Below are positions 17,650 to 27,100 of a DNA stretch of 64,000 nucleotides, piece by piece. Position 1 is the stretch's first letter. Each line of letters begins with the position of its first letter. The position numbers were made by a program, and so were the translations under genes. Origin of the DNA: CG2-30-36-16 sp964372115 (GTDB taxonomy: Bacteria; Bacteroidota; Ignavibacteria; Ignavibacteriales; Ignavibacteriaceae); the NCBI GenBank assembly GCA_964372115.1, contig CAYJPN010000009.1, positions 94,706 to 158,705 of the forward strand, read 5' to 3'. The notes beneath the pieces are model-generated. The model was not told where the DNA came from and did no database searches. It saw nothing but the letters and a program-made list of their open reading frames with translations.

Positions 17650-18819
17650 TTACTTCTCTTCTTTTATCGAGAGAATTTTTCCGCGTTTTCCAATTTTATA
17701 CCGTTTACCCGACCAGGATAATTCATTTATAAAAAACCCGGCGAGCCATATAACAGGCTGAAAAACTCCCGCCGCAAGTGTAAACGCATAATCAAAAAAT
17801 CCGGCAAAGTTGCCGGATAACATTTTATCCTGTATAGCGGCGGTAATTATCCGAAAAACGCTTACAAAAATAACTAATAAAAGGGAGAAAATAACTAACT
17901 CACCCTTAACCAGACTTAAAACCAACATTAAATAAATATTACCAACGTAAAATGTGCCCGGCACAAAAAAATAGTTTTTCCCCATCGTTTGTTTTACAAT
18001 AACCATCCATTTTATAAGATGATTAATGCCCTCTTTTACGTTCAGTTTTTCGGCGGGCATAAACACCGGCTTGTCCATAATTTTTATTTTATACCCGGCG
18101 TTAAAAACATTGTTGCCGAGTGTCGCGTCATCGCTTATGTAATTTAAAACAGACTTTACGCCGCCTGCTTTATCAAGCGCCGATTTTCGGAACGCCATAA
18201 ACGCCCCTGCACAGTAATTTATTTTTATTACCCGCTCAAACAAAAGAACCGCCTCACCGAAAAAATAATTTGTTACGGCTCTAATCATTCTGCCGCCGCC
18301 GCTTTTTGCAGGATGATAAAAAGCCACCGAAAAAACAGCGCCACAAGTATCGTCCTCAAAATTGTTGAGTGCATCGTAGTAGTTCTCTTTTTTAACTAGC
18401 ACATCGGCATCCATAAAAACAACAAACTCGGATGTGGTAATATTGTATGCCGCAAGCATATTGTTTGCTTTACCGTTTACACTTTTAGGTTTTCCGGCTA
18501 AAACTACCTTGAAGTTTTTTTCTTCATGCTCAATTTTTTTTAATGATTCATAAAGCGGCTCATTCTTATCTTCAACAGAAACATAAACTAATGAGTTTTC
18601 AAATGGCTGCGAGCGCACTAAATTTTTAATGTTGTGCAATATCTGCTTATTACCGTTTTTCAGCGGGACAATTGTAGTTAATGATTTATTTATCGGTATA
18701 GATTTTCTCCACAAAAACTTGCGATATTTTACCAAAGCGCCGAAAATAAACAACACAACAATAAATGCAGAGTATATTAAATTGATACCGAGTAATATTT
18801 TAATTAAAATTGAAACCAT
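17650..18819 (-). CDS. Membrane glycosyltransferase, GT2/GT21 (HpnI-like)
   Basis: A 389-residue enzyme with an N-terminal membrane helix (about 5-28), a GT-A catalytic domain and two or three C-terminal membrane helices. Visible motifs are TIVPLKN, NGKANNM, the metal-binding DAD in VVFMDADV near residue 137, the acidic ISDDATLG and HLIKWM in place of the Q-x-x-R-W motif. The order matches ceramide glucosyltransferase-like enzymes (GT21), including HpnI of hopanoid synthesis. The acceptor lipid is not known and no hopanoid genes are near. It lies 10 bases upstream of the CNNM gene. The divergent DUF971 gene starts 18 bases beyond its own start. Confidence 0.8.
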   Translation of the reverse strand: MVSILIKILLGINLIYSAFIVVLFIFGALVKYRKFLWRKSIPINKSLTTIVPLKNGNKQILHNIKNLVRSQPFENSLVYVSVEDKNEPLYESLKKIEHEEKNFKVVLAGKPKSVNGKANNMLAAYNITTSEFVVFMDADVLVKKENYYDALNNFEDDTCGAVFSVAFYHPAKSGGGRMIRAVTNYFFGEAVLLFERVIKINYCAGAFMAFRKSALDKAGGVKSVLNYISDDATLGNNVFNAGYKIKIMDKPVFMPAEKLNVKEGINHLIKWMVIVKQTMGKNYFFVPGTFYVGNIYLMLVLSLVKGELVIFSLLLVIFVSVFRIITAAIQDKMLSGNFAGFFDYAFTLAAGVFQPVIWLAGFFINELSWSGKRYKIGKRGKILSIKEEK

Positions 18820-18837
18820 ATTATAAAATAATTAAAG

Positions 18838-19182
18838 ATGGCAATGAGTCCTAAACAGATAAAAATAGTAGACAAAAACAAACTTAACATAAAATGGAGC
18901 GATAATTCTGAAAGTTCAATTTCGCTAAAATATCTGCGGGATGAATGTCCATGCGCAACGTGCAAAGGTGAAACGGTTCTTTTTAAAACATACAGACCGG
19001 CTGATAAAAACATAAACGAAATTTCATATTTTATAAAAGACATAAAACAGGTTGGCGGTTACGCAATACAAATTACCTGGAAAGACGGGCACAATACCGG
19101 TATTTATTCTTGGGAGTATTTGCAAACTTTAACCGCCGATGAAAAAGAAGGAACAACTCACAATTACGACAAGCTTTTATAA
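18838..19182 (+). CDS. DUF971 (GBBH-like N-terminal) protein
   Basis: A 114-residue protein with the DUF971 signature: an LNIKWSDN-type strand, then LRDECPCATCKGE with clustered cysteines, and a C-terminal YAIQITWKDGHNTGIYSWEYL. The fold is the N-terminal domain of gamma-butyrobetaine hydroxylase; the bacterial stand-alone form is suspected of an iron-sulfur or metal role but has no settled function. A second in-frame ATG lies at 18844. Its stop overlaps the start of the RNA methyltransferase (TAATG), so the two are translationally coupled. Confidence 0.85.
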   Translation: MAMSPKQIKIVDKNKLNIKWSDNSESSISLKYLRDECPCATCKGETVLFKTYRPADKNINEISYFIKDIKQVGGYAIQITWKDGHNTGIYSWEYLQTLTADEKEGTTHNYDKLL

Positions 19183-19940
19183 TGATAACAAAAAACGAGT
19201 TAAAATATTATACTTCGTTGTTGAAGAAAAAAAACCGTGAAGAAGAAAAAAAGTTTTTAGTAGAGGGGTTAAAACTTGTAGACGAAGCATTGGGCAGTAA
19301 ATACAGATGTGAAATAATAATAGCCACAAATGAGTTTGCCGAAAGGGAAGAGGAGTATATTTTTGATTTTCAAAAAAAGCAACTGCGCGTAGAAACCGTA
19401 AAAAATTACGAGTTCGAAAAAATAAGCGATACCATTAACCCGCAGGGAATTGCCGCCGTGTTTGTTATGGATAAAGAAGAAGAGTTTATTGCAGGCAATA
19501 TTATTCTGGCGTTAGAAGATATTTCCGACCCCGGAAACGTTGGAGCGATTATACGTAACTGCGACTGGTTTGGCGTTACATCCGTTATATTAAGCGAAAC
19601 ATGCGCCGATATTTTTAACCCGAAAACTTTAAGAGCCAGTATGGGGTCGTTATTCCATCTTTCAATAAAAAGATCAAAAAACATTATTGAAGATTTAAGC
19701 CGGTTTGCCGGTGAGGGGTACAGCATTTTAACCGCGCACCTAAGCGGAGAAAACATTTACAACCTTGTGCCTCCCGAAAAATTTGTAATTGTATTTGCAA
19801 ACGAGGCAAACGGACCAACGATGGAACTGCTTAATGTTTCCGATAAATTAATAACCATTCCGAAGTTTGGCAAGGCGGAATCTTTAAATGTAGCAAACTC
19901 ATCAGCGGTTATTCTTTCTGAAATAAAACGCCCTGTATAA
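19182..19940 (+). CDS. TrmH/SpoU family RNA 2'-O-methyltransferase
   Basis: A 252-residue SPOUT enzyme. The N-terminal substrate-binding domain begins with KNELKYYTSLLKKKNREEEKKFLVEG, here shortened to its key KKNREEEKKFLVEG. The knot domain holds motif 1 (EDISDPGNVGAIIRNCDWFG), motif 2 (FANEANGP) and motif 3 (IPKFGKAESLNVANSSAVIL). It transfers a methyl group from SAM to a ribose 2'-OH in rRNA or tRNA; the exact site is unknown. The last 62 coding bases before the final codons recur at 22468-22529 beyond the next gene. Confidence 0.92.
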   Translation: MITKNELKYYTSLLKKKNREEEKKFLVEGLKLVDEALGSKYRCEIIIATNEFAEREEEYIFDFQKKQLRVETVKNYEFEKISDTINPQGIAAVFVMDKEEEFIAGNIILALEDISDPGNVGAIIRNCDWFGVTSVILSETCADIFNPKTLRASMGSLFHLSIKRSKNIIEDLSRFAGEGYSILTAHLSGENIYNLVPPEKFVIVFANEANGPTMELLNVSDKLITIPKFGKAESLNVANSSAVILSEIKRPV

Positions 19941-19997
19941 TGTTAATCCTAAACCTGATAGGCCGGAGAGTAAAAAGCCTACGCTGAGCTTGCGCTG

Positions 19998-20024
19998 CAC
20001 TGAGTTCATCTAAGTGTCGAAGTG
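19998..20024. repeat. Short dispersed repeat, degenerate copy
   Basis: The inverse complement of this stretch begins CACTTCGACA and ends CTCAGTG. It looks like a variant, with a small insertion, of the CACTTCGACAAGCTCAGTG element at 42604. It lies in the gap 19941-20167 between convergent genes, where I see nothing else. Confidence 0.35.
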
Positions 20025-20167
20025 TAAAAAGTGTCAAAATTCTATAATTCATTATGTTTTTGTTTGACCTTTTCTGCCAAATATTACACGAATTTTTAAT
20101 AAGGTACTGTTTATAGATGCGTTCAGTATTGGATAATTAGCCTCGGATTTGCTGAGTGTTTTATTAG

Positions 20168-22384
20168 TTATTTTAGAATTACAATTTTTATGTTTTTTAC
20201 TTGACGTGTAGTTTCGACTGAAATGAAGTAAACTCCGCTCGAAAGATTTTTACTATCAAAATGTATGAAATGCGTTCCCGCGTTATTAAAGGTATCTGCC
20301 GCTAATTTTATTATCTCTCTACCCAGTATATCGGCAATTTTTATATTGATAAAATCAGGTTCCGGCAAATAATAACTTATAGTTGTCGATGAATTAAATG
20401 GATTAGGAAAATTCTGGTACAGTTGAAAAATGTTTGGTTGTTCAAATTCACTATTAGGTTTTAATGAAGCCAACAAATCGTTTGTGTAAACATTTAATCC
20501 ATTTATTCCTTGTGCTGCAAAAATATATTTACCACTAATATCCATTCCGTTTACTGCTGCTTCATCCCCTCTTAAGTATGCGGCGATAAATGGATGGGAT
20601 AAATCTGCTACATTTAAAATTTCCATATTATACCCATAAAACATATAAATATAAGTGGAATCGTTTTTATCAATGTCTAAATTCACTCTGTATGATCTGC
20701 TGCCCGGAGTGCTAATATTGCTTACAAGATTTGGTGCGGCAGGGTAATCAAGATTATAAATTCTTAATTCTCCACCCATTGCCACATAGAGCACATTGTT
20801 TCTTACTAATACACCTAATCCGTCTTCATCGGTTATCTCATTTACTTTAATGGGTATAGGTAGGGAAATATCATAAATATTCAGACCGTAATACTCTTCT
20901 GCGCTGTATAAATAGTTTTTATAAACAGCTAGATCTCCCGGAAATTTAGAAACTTCAAATTGTTTTTGAATAAACGGATGGAAAGGATCTGAATAATTTA
21001 TAATCCTGATATTATTGCTATCGCTTCCGCATATAACTGTGGAATCTGTAATAGCCATTGAATAAAGATAGCTGCCGGGTATTCTCGCTAATTCAATTGG
21101 ATGCACGATATCTGTTACATCAATTAAAAGTAAATCTGTTCGCGTTAGAAGGAATATAAGATTGTTTTTCTTAGCTATCTTTAAAGCTGCACCCTGCGTA
21201 GTAAATTGACTAACAAACCTGGGTTGAATAGGATTATTAATATTGATTATAATTAACCCTGCTCTATTAAAAGCTCCATATCCATATGTGCCATCTACTA
21301 AAATATCACTCGCTGTTGATCCTGTATTATAAAAAGATACAGTCGATAATGAATCATTAGTATTCCTTTTTATCGTCCACAAACCTGTGTGGGCTGCAGT
21401 ATAAAGTATTTCATTTTGAACATCAATTTGCCATGGGCCTAAACTTGCCGTTGGATACCCGATCCATCCCAAACGTTGCATTTCATAGGGATTTGTTTTG
21501 TTCTTTATATTTATTACCGATAAACCATTGTTTTTCATCGTTGCAAACATCAATGTATCCGCTACTTCTATTTCGAAAACATCATCCGGAAATATTGGGT
21601 AGCAATATGTAGAAATTAATTCGGGTGAAGCAGGGTTTTGACTCAAATCCCAAATTTCTATTGGAGCTATATATAAATAATTACCATCAATTTTTAAGTC
21701 CTCTTTTATACTCACATTACCAATTCTTCCAACTTCAACGGGATTTGCTAAATCACTTACGTCCCAAATTTGAACGAATAGTGCGTCTCCGGTAGTATTA
21801 TATAAATATTGGTTGTATTTGGCTACATCAGTAGTAAAACCCGGGGGATATATTTCTCCCTCTAAGATGGGATTTTCTGGATTCGAGATATTAATTATAT
21901 AAATTACTATGTAATTTGGTATAAATAGAAAATTACCATCAAGAAGTAGTTCGTACCCTCCCCAATTATCACTCAAATACAATCTTTCGGGATTGGCAGG
22001 ATCACTGACATCAAATATCTGCAAAGGATTTAAAGTAAAAAGTAAATTATCCCTAACTATCATGTCCTCCACAAGACCAACATGGTCTATTTCATTTACA
22101 AGAATCGGGGAAGATGGATTAGTCATATCAAGAATTTGAATTAGAGACCCATTTCCAGCGTATACAAAATTATCTTTTGAAGCCGTAGAAAAACATGGTC
22201 CCCAACCAAAGTGCCCTGCGTATGTTAAATTGCTGTCGGTATAATCTTTCATCCCCGTAGTTTTATAGCGGGAATTGTTTCTTCCGGTTGGTTCAGTAGG
22301 AAAAAAATTCGTTAATTGCGCATAAAGCAATTGGAGAGGAAGAAAAATGAAAAGTATGATATTTATGAACTTACTTGATTTCAT
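20168..22384 (-). CDS. Secreted LVIVD-repeat protein with T9SS tail
   Basis: A signal peptide (MKSSKFINIILFIFLPLQLL, then YAQ) is followed by about 640 residues of LVIVD-type repeats, recognisable by recurring D-I/V-S-D/N-P-x-N-P units such as QIFDVSDPANPERL. These fold as a beta-propeller; their ligand is unknown. The last about 80 residues are a T9SS type A sorting domain (LYQNFPNPFNSSTTISYYLP ... DILGREI ... VILK). I chose the ATG at 22384; a TTG three codons upstream is also open. The gene sits alone between the methyltransferase gene and a copy of that gene's 3' end, suggesting it arrived by recombination. Confidence 0.88.
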   Translation of the reverse strand: MKSSKFINIILFIFLPLQLLYAQLTNFFPTEPTGRNNSRYKTTGMKDYTDSNLTYAGHFGWGPCFSTASKDNFVYAGNGSLIQILDMTNPSSPILVNEIDHVGLVEDMIVRDNLLFTLNPLQIFDVSDPANPERLYLSDNWGGYELLLDGNFLFIPNYIVIYIINISNPENPILEGEIYPPGFTTDVAKYNQYLYNTTGDALFVQIWDVSDLANPVEVGRIGNVSIKEDLKIDGNYLYIAPIEIWDLSQNPASPELISTYCYPIFPDDVFEIEVADTLMFATMKNNGLSVINIKNKTNPYEMQRLGWIGYPTASLGPWQIDVQNEILYTAAHTGLWTIKRNTNDSLSTVSFYNTGSTASDILVDGTYGYGAFNRAGLIIININNPIQPRFVSQFTTQGAALKIAKKNNLIFLLTRTDLLLIDVTDIVHPIELARIPGSYLYSMAITDSTVICGSDSNNIRIINYSDPFHPFIQKQFEVSKFPGDLAVYKNYLYSAEEYYGLNIYDISLPIPIKVNEITDEDGLGVLVRNNVLYVAMGGELRIYNLDYPAAPNLVSNISTPGSRSYRVNLDIDKNDSTYIYMFYGYNMEILNVADLSHPFIAAYLRGDEAAVNGMDISGKYIFAAQGINGLNVYTNDLLASLKPNSEFEQPNIFQLYQNFPNPFNSSTTISYYLPEPDFINIKIADILGREIIKLAADTFNNAGTHFIHFDSKNLSSGVYFISVETTRQVKNIKIVILK

Positions 22385-22467
22385 AAAACACAATTAAGTT
22401 GTTTAATAATTTCAAAATACCCAATTAATTTATTGTTTGCAATTACTCAAAACAATATTATTAATTC

Positions 22468-22545
22468 GGCAAGGCGGAATCTTTAAATGTAGCCAACTCT
22501 TCGGCGGTTATTCTTTCTGAAATAAAACGGCATAAATTGGAATAA
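22468..22545 (+). pseudogene. Orphan C-terminal fragment of a TrmH/SpoU gene
   Basis: Twenty-five sense codons and a stop, in frame, encode GKAESLNVANSSAVILSEIK plus a different end (RHKLE). The first 62 bases match 19869-19930 at 59 positions, and all three differences are at third codon positions and synonymous. It contains methyltransferase motif 3 but nothing upstream, so it is not functional alone. The substitutions point to a diverged allele or paralogue rather than a fresh copy. Confidence 0.8.
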
Positions 22546-22547
22546 CC

Positions 22548-22752
22548 AAGTCACCTTACGCAAAAGAATTGATAACGAAGTAAAACTAAAACTTCATTTG
22601 AAAGCATGCATGAATGCCCGTATGGATGAATGGTTTAAATTAGATTTGTTTAACACTTGAATAATCTTCTTGCAGTCATTCATTTATGACGGGTATTAAT
22701 AAAAATATTGTTAACGATTTTATCAGAGATCAAGTACTGCTTAAGGTGACTT
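22548..22752. mobile_element. MITE-like element with terminal inverted repeats
   Basis: The ends AAGTCACCTTA (22548-22558) and TAAGGTGACTT (22742-22752) are perfect 11-base inverted repeats, extending to about 15 with one mismatch. The 205-base interval has no gene but holds an inner segment (22614-22683) that recurs inverted near 63881. No transposase is seen, and no target-site duplication is obvious. This accounts for most of the gap 22385-22758. Confidence 0.45.
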
Positions 22753-22758
22753 AACAAC

Positions 22759-23787
22759 TCAAAAGTTTATGCGTAATATGTTCTGTCTAAAAACGATGGT
22801 ATTATTATAATAATCTTTGTGCGAATAAATTTTGTTTGATTGAAGATTTTCTATCCTGTCATAATCGATATCATTAACGTAAATCAGCTCCGCGGTTATG
22901 GGCGCGGCAAAAAGGAGCGGTAAAATGTAACTCTCCCAGCTAATATTATTTCTGGGAAGGGCGTAAATGAGTCCAAAACTGCCGAGCGCACCCAAAGCTC
23001 CGTATCCAACAGTTTCAAAATAAGTAATTTCCGGATTAAATCTTTTTGAGAGTGCATAAACACCTGCAGAACTGCCAACCACATAACCGGCGTACATTCC
23101 GATTAATACATACCCTAAAACACCGAGACCGGTGGCGCCGCTAAGCTGCCCAACCAAAAGCCCGGCAGGGAAACTGGCTAAGGTACCAATGCCCACCCCC
23201 GCAGCGCCTTCCAAAATAACATCAAATACGGTAGGAACTGGAGGAAATAAAATGTCAATTTCGGTTGTGTATTTACCGAACTCAGCAATTTCATCAGCGG
23301 TGTATTCTCTTTTAAATTCGCCGTTTGTCAGCGCCGTATCGAGAGCCCAAATTCCTTTTTTGAAATGCCTCGCGTATTCTTCCTCCTTAATAAATTCATC
23401 AAGTACTAAAAAAGAATCGCGTGTGGAAACCTTACCAAAACCTTTCGATAAAAAAAGTATATTAAAATTTGTAGAGTCGAACAGATGTTTTTTTACAAGA
23501 ATTACATCTCTGATGTTATCGTGGAAATCCAAAAGAATGTAAGAAAGTTCTCTATTTAATAATACTGAGTTTGAAAACTTAACGGCTTGTTGGGCAATTT
23601 CTCTTAATGCATTTACGGGGTGATTGATTGAGGGAGCGTCTATACCCGCCATTCGTACAAGCGCGCCTGTAGATGTTTCGAAAAGATTGTTGTCAATAGT
23701 TTTAATTAACCGTATTGTCTGCCCAAAGCAACTGCAGACTGTTACAGAAAGTGTAATTATTAAAATATAAACACGGTTTAACATCAT
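22759..23787 (-). CDS. SNase-fold protein fused to a membrane domain
   Basis: From the chosen start (ATG pair at 23787/23784) the protein begins with a signal-like helix MMLNRVYILIITLSVTV ending CFGQ. An open frame runs 21 codons further to 23850, with no ribosome site at either start. Next is a staphylococcal-nuclease-like domain (LVRMAGIDAPSINHP ... DNIRDVILV ... KKGIWA). The position of the catalytic Glu43 of SNase holds Ser, so it is probably not an active nuclease. Residues from about 195 to 310 are Gly/Ala-rich membrane helices of glycine-zipper type. The combination is unusual; a binding or envelope role is possible. Confidence 0.6.
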   Translation of the reverse strand: MMLNRVYILIITLSVTVCSCFGQTIRLIKTIDNNLFETSTGALVRMAGIDAPSINHPVNALREIAQQAVKFSNSVLLNRELSYILLDFHDNIRDVILVKKHLFDSTNFNILFLSKGFGKVSTRDSFLVLDEFIKEEEYARHFKKGIWALDTALTNGEFKREYTADEIAEFGKYTTEIDILFPPVPTVFDVILEGAAGVGIGTLASFPAGLLVGQLSGATGLGVLGYVLIGMYAGYVVGSSAGVYALSKRFNPEITYFETVGYGALGALGSFGLIYALPRNNISWESYILPLLFAAPITAELIYVNDIDYDRIENLQSNKIYSHKDYYNNTIVFRQNILRINF

Positions 23788-24033
23788 AAGCATGTTGCGC
23801 AAAAATAAAAATAAAGCAAACCATTCTATTTGCGGTGTTAAATTCTGCATTTAAAATTTGAATGTCAACTTTGCAAATTATAGATTACTTTTATTTGCGG
23901 GAGCTATAATGCACAGGCTTATAATAGAAAATATGCGATTAATTTTAGCGCATCTCAAAAACTTTTATTGGCGCTGTTCGAAAATCCGGCTTGGCAGCTT
24001 ATACGAGTAATCCGTAAGTTATTCCGTTATCCC

Positions 24034-24044
24034 TTAGCTAACGG
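24034..24044. repeat. Dispersed TTAGCTAACGG motif, copy 1
   Basis: TTAGCTAACGG occurs here, at 30185-30195 and, with one change, at 49656-49666, each time in a gap and followed by a short A-rich stretch and often a second CGG. The core CCGTTAGCTAACGG would be a perfect palindrome, so these may be stem remnants of a small repeat. Within the gap 23788-24186 the only other thing I see is the hairpin at 24106. Confidence 0.4.
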
Positions 24045-24105
24045 AAACGGATTAAGTACTGCGGCTCTAATTTGATAACCTTAGAAAATAGTACTTTAAA
24101 AAATA

Positions 24106-24136
24106 GTTCTTATAAAAGCAGCTTTTTACTTGAACC
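24106..24136. repeat. Dispersed hairpin (AAAAGCAGCTTTT core), copy 1
   Basis: An imperfect hairpin with outer arms GTTCTT/TTGAACC and the core AAAAGCAGCTTTT. The hairpin at 31375-31407 is the same element in the opposite orientation. It lies 51 bases beyond the 3' end of the large hybrid kinase gene and may help to end its transcript. Confidence 0.4.
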
Positions 24137-24186
24137 ATTAAAAAGCAACTACCTTTCCCATCTTCGCTTTCAACTTAATGGTCATC

Positions 24187-27100
24187 TCATGCCTTTATAA
24201 ACTTCTCTATTTTCTCCAGCAATTGATCTCTTGAGAATGGTTTTGTAAGATAATCATCACATCCGGCTTCCGAAGCTGCTATTTGATCACTTTCAAACGC
24301 ATGTGCAGTCGCGGCTATTATCGGTATATGTTTATATTCTTTCAATGCTTTTAATTCTTTGGTTATTTCGAGTCCATTTTTTGATCCCTGGAGAGAGATA
24401 TCCATTAAGATTAAATCAACTTTATTCTTTTTCAGAATCTCCATCACGCTATCATGTGAGTCGGCAATGAGGCTGTTATATTTTTTGTTAATATATTTTT
24501 TGATTATAGTCTGATTTATTCCATCATCTTCAACAATAAGAACCATGCGGTCAATTTTAGTAGAAGTAGCTTCAACTTTAGTAACAATATTTTGTTTTTC
24601 GGTTAACACTTCAACGTTTTGCAAGCTCTTTCCGAAATTAATTGTAAACGTTGTTCCTTCTCCTTTTTTGCTTTCCACCGAGATGGCTGCGTTGTGTAAA
24701 TCCAAAATCTTTTTAACTAAGGCAAGTCCGAGGCCTAACCCTTCATAGGATCTGCTGTAACCCATTTGCTCCTGTCTATAAGACTCGAAGATGTGATTCA
24801 AATATTCTCCGCTAATGCCAATACCACTGTCAATTACATCGAGCAAAATTTCATTTTGAGGATTTTGATAAAGTTTCACTGTTACAAATCCACTCTTAGT
24901 GTAGATGATTGCATTTTCTATTAAATTCGATATTACCTGAGTGATTGAATACTCATCAGCAGATATAACTGTTCGCCCGACTTTGTTCTCGAATAAAAGA
25001 GAGAGTGATTTTGATTTGGCGGAAACAATATATTTACTGACCAGATCCATACAAATGGAGGAAAGCTCAATTTGTTTTGGGATAAAAGTAAATGTTCCGG
25101 TTTCTAACTGGGAATAATTCAATATCAAGTCAGTCGTTCTTATTATCCTATCACATGATCTATCAATTGCAGTGAAATATTCTTCTTCCTCATCGGTCAT
25201 GTTTGGGGAATAAGTTTCTTTGATGAGATTGGTCATACCCAAAATGCCGTTAATAGGAGTTCTAATTTCGTGTGAAATATTCGCGATAAAAGCATCTTTC
25301 AAACTATTTGACTTCTCGGCTACATCTTTGGCGGTAATCAATTCTTCTATCATCTTTTTCTTTTCAGTAATATCTTCTTCAATACCAATAAAATGGGTGA
25401 TGTCGCCGTTTTCGTTCACAATTGGAGAAACAATACCATCCTCCCAAAAAAGTTCGCCATTCTTTTTCTTATTGTAGAATTCACCTTTCCAGTCCTTGCC
25501 GGAAAGAATGGTATCCCACAATTCTTCATAAAATTCTCTTTGGTGATAACCCGATTTTAATATTCTCATATTTTCCCCTTTAACTTCGTCAAAGGAATAA
25601 CCGGTTACTTCTGTAAATTTTGGATTAATATATTCAATATTTCCATCATGATCGGTTATAGTGATACTAACCGGGCTTTGCTCAACCGCGCGGGAAAGTT
25701 TTCGAAGTTCTTCCTCCGATTGAATCCGCTCTGTTATATCAATTATCTGAATGATAAAAAATTGAGGTTTATGATTGATGCCGCGGATTAATGATGCTGA
25801 AACATAAGCCCAAATTATCCTTTTATCTTTCCTTATATAGCGTTTTTCAAATGACATATTGTTAATTTCACCAGCCAGCATCGCTTTTTTTTGAGATATA
25901 CCAACAGCCAAATCATGGGGATGAGTAATATCGGAGAATGTCAAATTCTTTAATTCATCTTCTTCATAACCTATCATTTCGCTAAAAGCTTTATTAACTC
26001 TTTGAAATTTCTCATCGACACCAACTATGCAAATACCCGCGGCGGCATAGTCAAATGAATGCCGGAATCGTTCTTCGCTTACTCTCAACGTTTCCTCTGC
26101 ACGTCTGCGGTCAGTAATGTCTCTTGCTATACCCAATACTACAGTTTGATCTTTTATTTTTACCGGGTGAGTACTTATTTCAACTACAACTTTGGAACCG
26201 TCTTTTCGAGTGAGCACCAATTCATCGGGACCAGTGGCTTGACCTAATAAATTTTTTGCTAATAGTTTTGCAGCTTTAAATAGTTGATTCGGAGATAAAA
26301 GATTTAACATGAGAAAACTTTTTCCAATTAACTCATTTTTAGAATAACCCAGTAATTTCTCTGCTGAAATATTTCCGTCAATAAAATTGCCTTTAAGGTC
26401 ACTTAGATAATACGCATCCGGTGCGCTATCAAATATAATCTTAAACCTTTCTTCTGAATTTCTTAATTTATCTTCCGCATGTTTGCGCTCGGTTATGTCG
26501 CGAATGATCATACTTGTATATTCAAGACCATCAAGATTTTTGAAAACAGCAGATGAAATCTCTCCGGGAAAACGCACTCCACCTTTTCGAATGAATGTTA
26601 ATTCACCGAGTACTTTTTTGTCCAATGACCTCTTCGATAATAGAGCGGTTAATCGGGGATCAGTTATATCAACAACTCCGGATCTTCCCAATTCGATAAA
26701 TTCCTCCTCCGAATATCCAAACATCTTACAAGCCGCCGGATTGGCTGATAATATCCTTCCGTCGGATATTGTTAGAAGTATCGCGTCCATACTATTTTCA
26801 AAAAATGAACGGAATTTGATTTCACTGGCAAGGAGTGCAGCTTGAGCCTTTTTGCGCTGGGTAATATCGCGAATGTTGCATTGAATCACCTTTATGTTAT
26901 TAACTAAGTAGACGTTGCTCACAAACTCTACATTAATTTTACGTCCGTCATTTGCTTCCAAGGGTAAGTCATCATAACGGACATATTTATTTTTCTGTAA
27001 TTCTAAAAATTTATCGTAATTAGCCACAATATCTTTGAAGAATCCAATTTCCCATATTTCTTTTCCTATAAAATTTTCCTTTGAATAGCCCAATAGATCA

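Noticed and set aside
19869..22529. Integrative element with att sites made by the methyltransferase repeats
   Set aside because: Only one cargo gene and no integrase lie between; the repeats differ at synonymous sites, unlike identical att copies.
23132..23542. 136-codon open frame opposite the SNase-like gene
   Set aside because: Ser/Pro-rich translation without domain, typical of an antisense shadow; the minus-strand protein has clear motifs.
23909..24010. 33-codon frame with a GGAG ribosome site
   Set aside because: Short, no recognisable product, and located in a repeat-rich gap; too weak to call.
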